This document shows, piece after piece, positions 6,416 to 13,635 of a stretch of 21,762 nucleotides of DNA. A model generated the notes under the pieces. It made no database searches. It had not been told where the DNA came from and worked only from the letters and a program-made list of their open reading frames with translations. The number at the start of each line of letters is the position of its first letter. The first letter of the stretch is position 1. The position numbers and the translations under genes are program-made. The stretch is from Bacillota bacterium (lineage in GTDB: Bacteria > Bacillota > Clostridia > Lachnospirales > Lachnospiraceae): the NCBI GenBank assembly GCA_023441965.1, contig JAEZNB010000047.1, positions 1 to 21,762 of the forward strand, given 5' to 3'.

Positions 6416-7516
6416 CTACTCTGTTACCGTATCCACAGCCTGAGCTGCTGCGCCATAGCTTTTCAGATAGCCATATTCCTTCAGCTCTCTCTCCTGATCT
6501 GCCTTCATCTCATAGTAAAAGTCGGTCTTTTCCTGCCATATCTTAGCCAGCTTAGGATCCTGTCTGTGATCCTTAAGAGCAAAGTCCTCGCTAAGTATTC
6601 TACCGAAGTAGTCTGTAAATTTCTCTGCCCCTGAGAGGTTCATATGAAGTCCGGTATCATAGGTGTCCGTCGTATAGTCAATTCCCATCTCCTCCGTAAC
6701 CTCGAGGAAGTTGATGTAGGTCAGGTCGTTTTCCTTGGCATAATCCACCATCTGCTGGTTCCATTCCTCATACCAGTAGGGATAAACACTGGGGGACTTA
6801 ATTAAGATCAGTTCGATGTCATTGTCCTTACAGAGCTTGGTCATCTTATCCAGATATGCATAGGCATTCTCTCCGAACTGATAATCCGGCAGCTTCCTGC
6901 CAGTCGGAAGTACGGTGACAGGTCTGGAATCAATTCTCATCAGATAGCCGTTATGGGAGATCTTATCCTTGCGGAACAGATATTTAAAGTCCTCTCCGGT
7001 CAGCTCATTCCAGCGGCCATGATACCTAAGAAGCGGGAAGAGATAGGAGATGAACTCCTCTCCCTCCACCATGGAGGCCTTGATCGCACCAAGCTTCGCT
7101 TTCGACAGCTTCATACCGTCCAGCGTCAGACGGTTATATGCCTCCTTCTGTGGTTCATTATACTTCATAGCCAGGACATTAAAGACTACAACCTCCGGCT
7201 TTTCATATTTTAAGGTTTCCTCCAGCAGATAATAGGACTGCCAAACCAGCTGCTGGGCACTTCCTCTGATATAACTGGTGATCCCATACTTCTCCCATAG
7301 GGTAATCGGCGAGACATTGGAGAAGACCTCACAGTCCCCTACGAAGATGACATCATGGTCCTTCACCTCGTCATAATACTCTGCCACCAGGCTGCCCTCA
7401 TGGATTTCGGATATATATTTGGGCATAAAGAGCTTCTGAAGGATTACCAGCAGAGCTAATGCCAGAAGTACAAATGCTATATGAAAACTGATTTTTTTCA
7501 TCATTCTTTTTCTCAT
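6416..7516 (-). CDS. DltD-like SGNH-fold membrane protein with GDC in place of GDS
   Basis: A 366-residue protein with one N-terminal membrane segment (about residues 10-28), the rest predicted to be outside. The SGNH block I is VIFVGDCEVFSNVSP (about 56-70), so a Cys sits where the nucleophile Ser of GDS/GSS normally lies. The block V His is in GLHMNLSGAEKF (about 303-314). YGITSYIRGSAQQ is the block II-like region. In classical Dlt systems DltD is an SGNH-fold protein with essential Ser and His that takes part in transferring D-Ala to teichoic acid. The gene starts 14 bp after the MBOAT stop, with AAAGG upstream. It is the last gene of the core aminoacyl-transfer set. I avoid the symbol dltD because family-level homology to true DltD is uncertain. 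Confidence 0.75.
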   Translation of the reverse strand: MRKRMMKKISFHIAFVLLALALLVILQKLFMPKYISEIHEGSLVAEYYDEVKDHDVIFVGDCEVFSNVSPITLWEKYGITSYIRGSAQQLVWQSYYLLEETLKYEKPEVVVFNVLAMKYNEPQKEAYNRLTLDGMKLSKAKLGAIKASMVEGEEFISYLFPLLRYHGRWNELTGEDFKYLFRKDKISHNGYLMRIDSRPVTVLPTGRKLPDYQFGENAYAYLDKMTKLCKDNDIELILIKSPSVYPYWYEEWNQQMVDYAKENDLTYINFLEVTEEMGIDYTTDTYDTGLHMNLSGAEKFTDYFGRILSEDFALKDHRQDPKLAKIWQEKTDFYYEMKADQERELKEYGYLKSYGAAAQAVDTVTE

Positions 7517-7530
7517 GTTAAGAAGCCTTT

Positions 7531-9123
7531 CTAGAACCTGCTGTAGATGAATTGGTTGGAGTCATAGCCTATTCCGTAGGCACCGAAAATCAATGTGACA
7601 AGGAAGAGAAGGAAGCAGGCTGCATAACGTACCAACATAGGTCGGGAGGATAGCTTATCCCGAAAGCTTCCGCTTCTGGAGCTTAAGCTTACAAAGAGCA
7701 ACAAGGCAACTGCCAAAGCCAATACACCAAAATCATTCGGGTTCAGTCCCAGCTTAAGGATGCCTCCCCGAAAGAGCTCGGCAAGATTGAACTTGCTAAG
7801 AATCGTCCCATACATACGGAAGGTTGTCCTCACACTGCCATAGCAATCCAGGGTCCTTAGAAAGCCCATAAGCCAGAAGGTTCTTACCACCTGGAACAAA
7901 CGATACCAGAAGGTATGTCCCACATGGAAGCGCTCATGAAACTTCTGATAGAGGGGGATGCACTCCTGTGAAACCAGGATGACCAGGCAGTTTAAGAGCC
8001 CCCAGACCACAAAGTTCCAGGCTGCTCCGTGCCAGATACCGGTCGTAAACCATACTACGATGGTCGCGATATAGACAGGTACTCTCTTTCCCAGTTCATC
8101 TCCCAGCTTGGCCCTGCATTTCTTAGACAGATTTAACATGGACTTACTGACGGAAATCGGATAAAACATATAATCCTTAAACCAGGTTCCCAAAGTAATA
8201 TGCCATCTTCTCCAGTATTCCGTGATGGATTTTGAGAAGTAAGGACGTTCAAAGTTCTCATGTAAGCGGATACCGAGCAGCTCTGCCGCACCGATGGCTA
8301 TGTCGATGCCTCCGGTGAAATCCGCATAGAGCTCAACCGCATAGAAGAAGATACCCAGCAGGACGTAAGCCCCTTGAAACTCACCCGGATTCTGCACAAT
8401 GGTACTGACAGCCAGGAACAAACGGTCAGCGATAACCAGCTTCTTAAAGAAGCCCCAGAGTATTCTCTGGAGACCGTAGGATATGTTTTTAGGTACAAAT
8501 TTATGCTCTGCAAAGAGACTTTCCTTTAAGTCATCAAAACGGCTGATCGGTCCTTGGATCAGCTGCGGGAAAAAGGATATGAATAAGGCCAGCTTGAAGG
8601 GATTCTTCTCTGCCGGGTACTTGTCACGGTATACATCAATGATATAGCCCATGGTCTGAAAGGTATAAAAGGAGATTCCCAAAGGCAGAGCAAAGCCCAG
8701 CAGAGGAAAATGCTTCTTCACCCGGAAAAGCTCAAAGACAGAATTGATATTCAGGATGGCAAAATCCGTGTACTTCAGCACAGCCAGAATACCGAAGTTA
8801 AAGAGCAGGCAAAGAATCAGCCACTTCTTAAGCTTTCCCTTCACCTTTGCCTTGTATTCCTTCCTTTCCTCTCTGGTCAGCTTCTCCTTATTCTCTTTCA
8901 GGTAAGCACTCTGGACTGCCTGCAGCTTGTCCATCCGATATCCGGCATAATAGGTGGATACCGTGGTAGCCAGAATGTAGATCAGATAGAAAGGTCCCGC
9001 AAAGAGATAGAAAATATAGCTGGCGAGAAGCAAGAGCCACCATTGAAGCTTCTTGGGTATCAGATAATACAGGCCCACCAGGAGTATCAGGAATAATATG
9101 AAACGGTATGATGTAAAAAGCAT
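7531..9123 (-). CDS. MBOAT-family membrane acyltransferase (AlgI/DltB-like)
   Basis: A 530-residue polytopic membrane protein. The N-terminus has closely spaced hydrophobic helices (residues 4-60). Family signatures follow: FPQLIQGPISRF (about 212-223), ENFERPYFSKSITEYWRRWHITLGTWFKDYMFYP-type region near 290-325, and the catalytic His in TGIWHGAAWNFVVWG (about 365-380). Family members move an acyl or aminoacyl group from a donor to an extracellular polymer. At 530 residues it is much longer than typical DltB (~400) and closer to AlgI/PatA. Yet the gene sits directly after a carrier protein and an adenylation enzyme, as DltB does. The start ATG has AGGGGG 4-5 nt upstream, and the gene begins 11 bp after the carrier stop, indicating translational coupling. 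Confidence 0.88.
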   Translation of the reverse strand: MLFTSYRFILFLILLVGLYYLIPKKLQWWLLLLASYIFYLFAGPFYLIYILATTVSTYYAGYRMDKLQAVQSAYLKENKEKLTREERKEYKAKVKGKLKKWLILCLLFNFGILAVLKYTDFAILNINSVFELFRVKKHFPLLGFALPLGISFYTFQTMGYIIDVYRDKYPAEKNPFKLALFISFFPQLIQGPISRFDDLKESLFAEHKFVPKNISYGLQRILWGFFKKLVIADRLFLAVSTIVQNPGEFQGAYVLLGIFFYAVELYADFTGGIDIAIGAAELLGIRLHENFERPYFSKSITEYWRRWHITLGTWFKDYMFYPISVSKSMLNLSKKCRAKLGDELGKRVPVYIATIVVWFTTGIWHGAAWNFVVWGLLNCLVILVSQECIPLYQKFHERFHVGHTFWYRLFQVVRTFWLMGFLRTLDCYGSVRTTFRMYGTILSKFNLAELFRGGILKLGLNPNDFGVLALAVALLLFVSLSSRSGSFRDKLSSRPMLVRYAACFLLFLVTLIFGAYGIGYDSNQFIYSRF

Positions 9124-9134
9124 AATACCCCCTG

Positions 9135-9365
9135 TTATTCTTCTTCAATCAGTCGTTCTACCAAGGCATACAGGGCCTTTGCAGAGTTAAAATTCTTCGG
9201 AATGATTTCCTCCACCGGAATGGTGATGTCAAATTCATCACTGATATCCGAGATGATGGATACGATATCAAAGGAATCAATGATTCTGTCATCAATCAGA
9301 GTTTCGCAAGTCTCAAAATCCACCTCCGGATGTAATCCGCTTAATATCTCAAGTATCTGGTCCAT
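9135..9365 (-). CDS. Aminoacyl/acyl carrier protein (DltC-like)
   Basis: A 76-residue acidic four-helix carrier protein. The phosphopantetheine-bearing Ser is in DDRIIDSFDIVSII (about residue 32), the usual D-S-(L/F) motif at the start of helix II. The start ATG at 9365 is preceded by GGAG with 6 nt spacing; a longer frame from TTG at 9377 runs over that site and is less likely. It lies between the adenylation gene (52-64 bp gap) and the MBOAT gene (11 bp gap). By analogy with DltC it would carry the activated amino acid as a thioester in the cytoplasm and present it to the MBOAT protein. Confidence 0.88.
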   Translation of the reverse strand: MDQILEILSGLHPEVDFETCETLIDDRIIDSFDIVSIISDISDEFDITIPVEEIIPKNFNSAKALYALVERLIEEE

Positions 9366-9429
9366 AATATTCTCCAATCTGCTTCTTATTTTATGAAAGC
9401 TGCTCTCTTATAAGCAGTTATTGCTATCC

Positions 9430-10941
9430 CTATTTGTTCTTATACTTCTCCTTTAGGGAGACCCTGTCGATCTTTCCGTTGGAGGTCAGGGGCATCATGG
9501 GAAGCTGCTCCATCACATTCGGTACCATATATCTCGGAAGCTTCTCCTTCAGATATTCCGCCAAGGCTGCTGTAGTGATCTCACCGACATAATATAATAC
9601 GATCTTCTTCTTCGTATCATCAAAGATACAGCAGGCGGTCTTGATCTCCGGATGCATATTCGTAACTACCTCTATCTCACCCAACTCAATCCGGTGTCCC
9701 ATATGCTTGATCTGGTTGTCCTTGCGGGAGATGAAAACCAGATCTCCGGCTTCATTGTATTTCCCCAGATCTCCGGTGCGGTAGATCAGCTCCGGATAGC
9801 AGGTGTTCAGCGGGTTCTGTACGAAGACCTCATTGGTCTTTTCAAAATTCTTATAGTAACCCAGAGTCAGGGAGGTGCCACGGATACAGATTTCACCGGC
9901 TTCCCCCTTCGGAGGAAGCTGATTGTTCTCATCCAATAGAATGATCTCAGTATTTTTAAAGGGTCTTCCGATCGGTATCGCCTCGTCCAATTCAAAATCC
10001 CGCTTTACCTCATAATAACAGGACATACCGGTTGCTTCGGTAGGTCCGTAAAGATTCACAAACCTGGCTTCCGGCAGGTGTTTTTTCCACAACCTGAACT
10101 GCTTAATGGGGAATACCTCACTGCCAAAGGCGATGGTATGAAGATACCTCGGTACCTCCTTCTCCAGTGCTCCGAAGGCGGATATCATGGTAAGGGCCGA
10201 TACCACCCAGCAGACGGTATTAATCTTCTTCTCATTTAAGAAATCCACCAGCTTTAAGGGAAACATGAATAAGCTCTTGGGTACGATGTAAGTGGTTGCT
10301 CCAAACTTCAGAGTCGGATACAGCTCCTTCAGGCAGGCATCCACATAGAGAGGAGTCTGGTTTCCGAAGACCGTTGCCTCATTGAAGCCTAAGACCTCGG
10401 ACAGACTCTCGATATAATCAATCACAGACCGATGGCAGGCCACCACACCCTTGGGGATTCCTGTGGAGCCCGAGGTAAATACGATATAAATGGGATCTGT
10501 GTCAATCTGCTTTTCTCTGATCTTGGTCAGCATATCCTCCCTGACAGGGGTCTTCACCATAGCCTCATAGGAATATACCCTGCCCTGGTAATCAAAGCTC
10601 TCCAGTGCACCCAAGGTCTCGCTGTCACAGATCACAGCCTTCGGCTGCAGGCTCTGAAAGATCAGCTCAATCCGGTGCCTGGGCATCTCTTCGTCAAGGG
10701 GGACATAATAGCAGCCTGAATAGATCACTCCATAGAAGGTCACAATGGTTCTCGGATGCTTCCCCATAAATACGACGATGGGCTCTTTCTCATGCCCTTC
10801 CTGCGCAAGAAAGCTTCCGATTGCCCTTGCTCCCCGATAAACCTCTTCAAAGGTAACTCCGGAATTCTCATCGGCATAGGCCAGCTTTTCCGGAACCTTC
10901 GGTACGATCTCTTCCAAATACTCCAATACGTTTCTCTGCAT
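9430..10941 (-). CDS. Amino acid adenylation enzyme (DltA-like), altered specificity pocket
   Basis: A 503-residue stand-alone adenylation domain that activates an amino acid with ATP and loads it on the neighbouring carrier protein. Motifs in order: A3 FTSGSTGIPKGV, A4-region TPLYVDACLKELYP with the Asp that binds the alpha-amino group, A5 NLYGPTEAT, A7 YRTGDL, A8 GHRIELGEIE, and A10 SNGKIDR with the catalytic Lys. I start it at MQRNVLEYLEE (10941), 14 bp after the racemase stop; an upstream ATG at 11013 overlaps the racemase and adds residues without homology. In classical DltA the pocket reads F-C-G-E, with the Cys excluding L-Ala. Here the aligned stretch is FGSEVFP, with Gly at that Cys. 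The substrate is therefore an amino acid but not safely D-Ala. Confidence 0.88.
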   Translation of the reverse strand: MQRNVLEYLEEIVPKVPEKLAYADENSGVTFEEVYRGARAIGSFLAQEGHEKEPIVVFMGKHPRTIVTFYGVIYSGCYYVPLDEEMPRHRIELIFQSLQPKAVICDSETLGALESFDYQGRVYSYEAMVKTPVREDMLTKIREKQIDTDPIYIVFTSGSTGIPKGVVACHRSVIDYIESLSEVLGFNEATVFGNQTPLYVDACLKELYPTLKFGATTYIVPKSLFMFPLKLVDFLNEKKINTVCWVVSALTMISAFGALEKEVPRYLHTIAFGSEVFPIKQFRLWKKHLPEARFVNLYGPTEATGMSCYYEVKRDFELDEAIPIGRPFKNTEIILLDENNQLPPKGEAGEICIRGTSLTLGYYKNFEKTNEVFVQNPLNTCYPELIYRTGDLGKYNEAGDLVFISRKDNQIKHMGHRIELGEIEVVTNMHPEIKTACCIFDDTKKKIVLYYVGEITTAALAEYLKEKLPRYMVPNVMEQLPMMPLTSNGKIDRVSLKEKYKNK

Positions 10942-10955
10942 CTTGTTCACTTTCT

Positions 10956-11744
10956 CTAAGTTATTAGTCTGATATATTCTTGCTTTAACCTCGCCCCGCA
11001 GAGGCTGACACAAGAGCTTGCCAGAACCTCCATGGCATCGATAAAGCCCGGACCGATCTCATAATCCCGTTTGATCAGAGACAGCTCCGTGCAGCCAAGG
11101 ATGATCACCTCAGCTCCCTTATCCTTCAGCTCCTCCCTGACGGCCCTGAATTTGTCCATCTCGGCAGGACGGTTGGACTTGATGTCCTGATAGATCAGAT
11201 CAGTCACATAAGCCTGACCTTCTTCCGAAGGGACGAGAGGTGTTATTCCATGAGAAAGCAGCTCCTTCTGAAAAAGTCCGCTTTTGATGGTTCCCTCCGT
11301 TGCCATGATACCTGCCTTTCGGATTCCCTGCTTCCTTAGGCAGCCTGCTGTCTCCCGTATGATATGAAGGATTGGTCTGCCGATTCCTTCTGTCAGCTGC
11401 TCATGGAAGTAATGGGCAGTCACACAGGGCATGGCCAGATAATCGGCTCCTAAGGATATCAGTGCCTTCCCGATCTCAATCATGGGTTCCACGGGACTTT
11501 CACTGCTTCTTCCCAGGATATACTCTGTGCGGTCCGGTATGGAGGGCTTACTGAAGATAATCATCTCAATATGCTCCTGGTCCCTTACCGCATCGGTCAT
11601 CTTAATGATCAGTTCATAAAAGTACGCGGTGGCAATCGGACCCAAGCCACCGATAACACCCAGCTTTTTCGTATGCCTCTCCCCCTCACACTTTTGCTTC
11701 CGGCTTATTACTGCTTTCCATTCAATGTCGTATGCTTCACCCAA
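10956..11744 (-). CDS. Aspartate/glutamate-racemase family protein
   Basis: A PLP-independent two-Cys racemase family member of about 238 residues, counted from KKLGVIGGLGP. The catalytic Cys pair is AMPCVTAHYF (about residue 105) and LGCTELSL (about 218) in the long frame. Most relatives have MPCNTAH; here Asn is Val. The coordinates use a TTG at 11744, which gives a 24-residue N-terminal extension without family resemblance. The natural start of the family (MKKLGVIGG) falls at an ACG codon (11670-11672) preceded by GGGGGAG at good spacing, suggesting ATG became ACG or that ACG is used. The gene lies 32 bp after the transglutaminase gene and 14 bp before the adenylation gene, so it may supply a D-amino acid for loading. 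Confidence 0.83.
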   Translation of the reverse strand: MGEAYDIEWKAVISRKQKCEGERHTKKLGVIGGLGPIATAYFYELIIKMTDAVRDQEHIEMIIFSKPSIPDRTEYILGRSSESPVEPMIEIGKALISLGADYLAMPCVTAHYFHEQLTEGIGRPILHIIRETAGCLRKQGIRKAGIMATEGTIKSGLFQKELLSHGITPLVPSEEGQAYVTDLIYQDIKSNRPAEMDKFRAVREELKDKGAEVIILGCTELSLIKRDYEIGPGFIDAMEVLASSCVSLCGARLKQEYIRLIT

Positions 11745-11750
11745 TCCAGT

Positions 11751-11772
11751 CTGACCTGCATAATCAGGTCAG
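11751..11772. other. Intercistronic hairpin
   Basis: CTGACCTG (11751-11758) and CAGGTCAG (11765-11772) form a perfect 8-bp stem with a 6-nt loop, between the transglutaminase stop (11777) and the racemase frame. There is no T-tract after it on the minus strand, so it is more likely an mRNA processing or stability element than a full terminator. Confidence 0.5.
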
Positions 11773-11776
11773 GTGT

Positions 11777-13408
11777 CTATCGCTCCGGTGTGGCGGGATA
11801 AAGGGATTTATCAAAGGAGTAGTAGTTATTGCCTCTTTTTGCGGTATAGGCAGCAACCTCAGCATCCGTAAGCATAAAGGATTCTATCTTGTCCTTATGA
11901 GGACAGGCATCAAAGTGATACCAGCCATCCCCACAGTTGACCAGATTCCAGAAATGCTGTGTCCTGCCTCCTACTCTCGTCACTCGCATATTGTCAATTC
12001 CCACCCGGTTCAATAACACTTCGGAAACAGCATAATAGGTAAAACAGTCCCCGACAGCATTTTTAATTCCTCGGTAGGCTTCATTCTTCGTATCGGACTT
12101 ATCGGAATCTCCGGTGTAGGCAACATGCCCCTTGACATATTTATAGATGGCAAAAGCCTGCTCCCTTTTGTCCATTCCATCCGTTAAGATATTAGATAAT
12201 ACCTGGTCCGTCAGTTCATTTAACATCTCATCCGTTACAACGAACTTCAGCACCGTCACAGTGGAGGTAGCCTCTGCCTTATTGCCGGCAGAATCCATAG
12301 CTGTATAATATACCGTATAGACACCGGGTGTTTTCAGCTTAACCTTGCTGGAATCCACCTGAAATTCTACATTACCATCCTTATTATCCGTAGCGGTCAC
12401 ATTCTTCTTATATGCGACTCCCTCTCCTTCATATACGGTCTTATCCCTGATTCCGGAAAATACGGGTGGTTCTGAATCCCTCTTAACCGTTAAGACCGCA
12501 TTCAGCTCGGAGGTGTTGCCAAAGCTGTCTGTTAGTAGTATGGATACCTCCTGATCACCCTCTATGCTAAAATCCGGTTTCTCCCTAAAGGAAAATTGTA
12601 CGCCCGACAGGTCACTGACATCGGTTACAAAGGAAATGGCCTCAAGCGGCTCGTTCATCCAGGTAACCCGGTTCACCGCCCTTCCTGTGGGAGGTGTGGT
12701 ATCTACTACTTCGATATAGGAGGTCAAGATCCGATTATCCACTTCAATTTGAATCTCATGGGTTGTCGGCCTGCTAAAATCCAGACTGTTGACATCCGTC
12801 ACAAAGGAAATGTCATAATTATCATGCTCCAGAAAATCCTCAGGCAAAACGACTGCATCGGTGCCGGCTTCTACCCTTACCTTGCTATTCACATCCAGAA
12901 TCGTAAGCATCGCGGTTAACCTGGAGCTGTTACCGCTGGTGTCCATCAGAATCAGGGTAACCTTCTGCTCACCGGCCCTCGAAGTATCCGGTATCTCTGT
13001 AAATTCAACCGTAACAGGAGTTGCATCCTCAACCTTCTCAACAAAATCTGCCGCCTGAACAGCCTCACCCTTGAGTGCTGTTACATCAATAGGTATGCCG
13101 ACGGGGGCTATGCTGTCGATTACCTCCAGGTTGGAGGTATGAATCCGGTTTCTCACCTTTATTCTGATCTCATAGTTTCCCGGAGCATTCAGATCCAGGC
13201 TATTGATATCGGTGATGTATTTTCCGGCCATTTCCTTCTCCAGCAGAAATTCCTTCACATCCACCATGGGACTGCCGGCTTCCAGGGTAACTGCCTTTAC
13301 TACCATGGGTTTAAATTCCATGTATGACAGATATAATAATACCATAAACAGCATCAGACATAAGGTCATAAGAATAGGCTGTATGGTACGTCGTTTTTTT
13401 CGTCTCAT
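11777..13408 (-). CDS. Membrane-anchored Ig-like repeat protein with C-terminal transglutaminase-like domain
   Basis: A 543-residue protein. The start MRRKKRRT at 13408 has GGAGG 5 nt upstream; an upstream in-frame ATG at 13444 lacks this. An Arg/Lys-rich cytoplasmic tip and one membrane helix (about 9-28) anchor it. Several extracellular Ig/HYR-like repeats follow to about residue 390. Two of them are near duplicates: YITDINSLDLNAPGNYEI and FVTDVNSLDFSRPTTHEI, each ending IAPVG/TTPPTG. A DUF5011-type repeat with VYEGEGVAYKKNVTATDNKDG comes next. The C-terminal domain has the Cys-His-Asp triad in GDCFTYYAVSEVLL, GGRTQHFWNLV and WYHFDACP. Such domains act as cysteine peptidases or transamidases at the surface; the substrate is unknown. 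It is the first gene of the operon. Confidence 0.85.
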   Translation of the reverse strand: MRRKKRRTIQPILMTLCLMLFMVLLYLSYMEFKPMVVKAVTLEAGSPMVDVKEFLLEKEMAGKYITDINSLDLNAPGNYEIRIKVRNRIHTSNLEVIDSIAPVGIPIDVTALKGEAVQAADFVEKVEDATPVTVEFTEIPDTSRAGEQKVTLILMDTSGNSSRLTAMLTILDVNSKVRVEAGTDAVVLPEDFLEHDNYDISFVTDVNSLDFSRPTTHEIQIEVDNRILTSYIEVVDTTPPTGRAVNRVTWMNEPLEAISFVTDVSDLSGVQFSFREKPDFSIEGDQEVSILLTDSFGNTSELNAVLTVKRDSEPPVFSGIRDKTVYEGEGVAYKKNVTATDNKDGNVEFQVDSSKVKLKTPGVYTVYYTAMDSAGNKAEATSTVTVLKFVVTDEMLNELTDQVLSNILTDGMDKREQAFAIYKYVKGHVAYTGDSDKSDTKNEAYRGIKNAVGDCFTYYAVSEVLLNRVGIDNMRVTRVGGRTQHFWNLVNCGDGWYHFDACPHKDKIESFMLTDAEVAAYTAKRGNNYYSFDKSLYPATPER

Positions 13409-13473
13409 TGTTCCTCCGTATATATACATGGAACATAACCTCACAGTTATTCCATTTTATACTTTTTATGTAT

Positions 13474-13502
13474 ATGATAATCTCATTCCTTGGGAATGTC
13501 AA
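13474..13502 (-). promoter_or_regulatory. Sigma-A promoter of the Dlt-like operon with palindromic operator
   Basis: On the minus strand: -35 TTGACA (13502-13497), 17-bp spacer, -10 TATCAT (13479-13474). A palindrome CATTCC-TTG-GGAATG occupies 13484-13498, that is, the spacer and edge of the -35, an ideal place for a repressor. The predicted leader is about 60 nt. Confidence 0.8.
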
Positions 13503-13577
13503 TACAACGTACTTTACCCTTCCTTATAAATATTGACGAATCTTATCATCTTATTCATAAGAACAGCCCCTTTAGTC

Positions 13578-13611
13578 CGCCTGACATAGCGATTTATCGG
13601 CATGCCAGGCG
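13578..13611 (-). terminator. Strong stem-loop after the ATP-grasp gene
   Basis: CGCCTG-A-CAT (13578-13587) pairs with ATG-C-CAGGCG (13602-13611), one internal mismatch, with a further short inner stem. It lies 25 bp after the stop codon at 13636. The T-tract is poor, so termination may be weak or the hairpin may protect the mRNA end. Confidence 0.45.
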
Positions 13612-13635
13612 ATTGCTTCCTACTGTGTATTTTCA

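Noticed and set aside
6416..10941. Calling the operon a classical dltABCD D-alanylation operon
   Set aside because: The gene logic fits, but MBOAT length, the GDC motif, the adenylation pocket and the linked racemase differ from the classical set, so the standard symbols were withheld.
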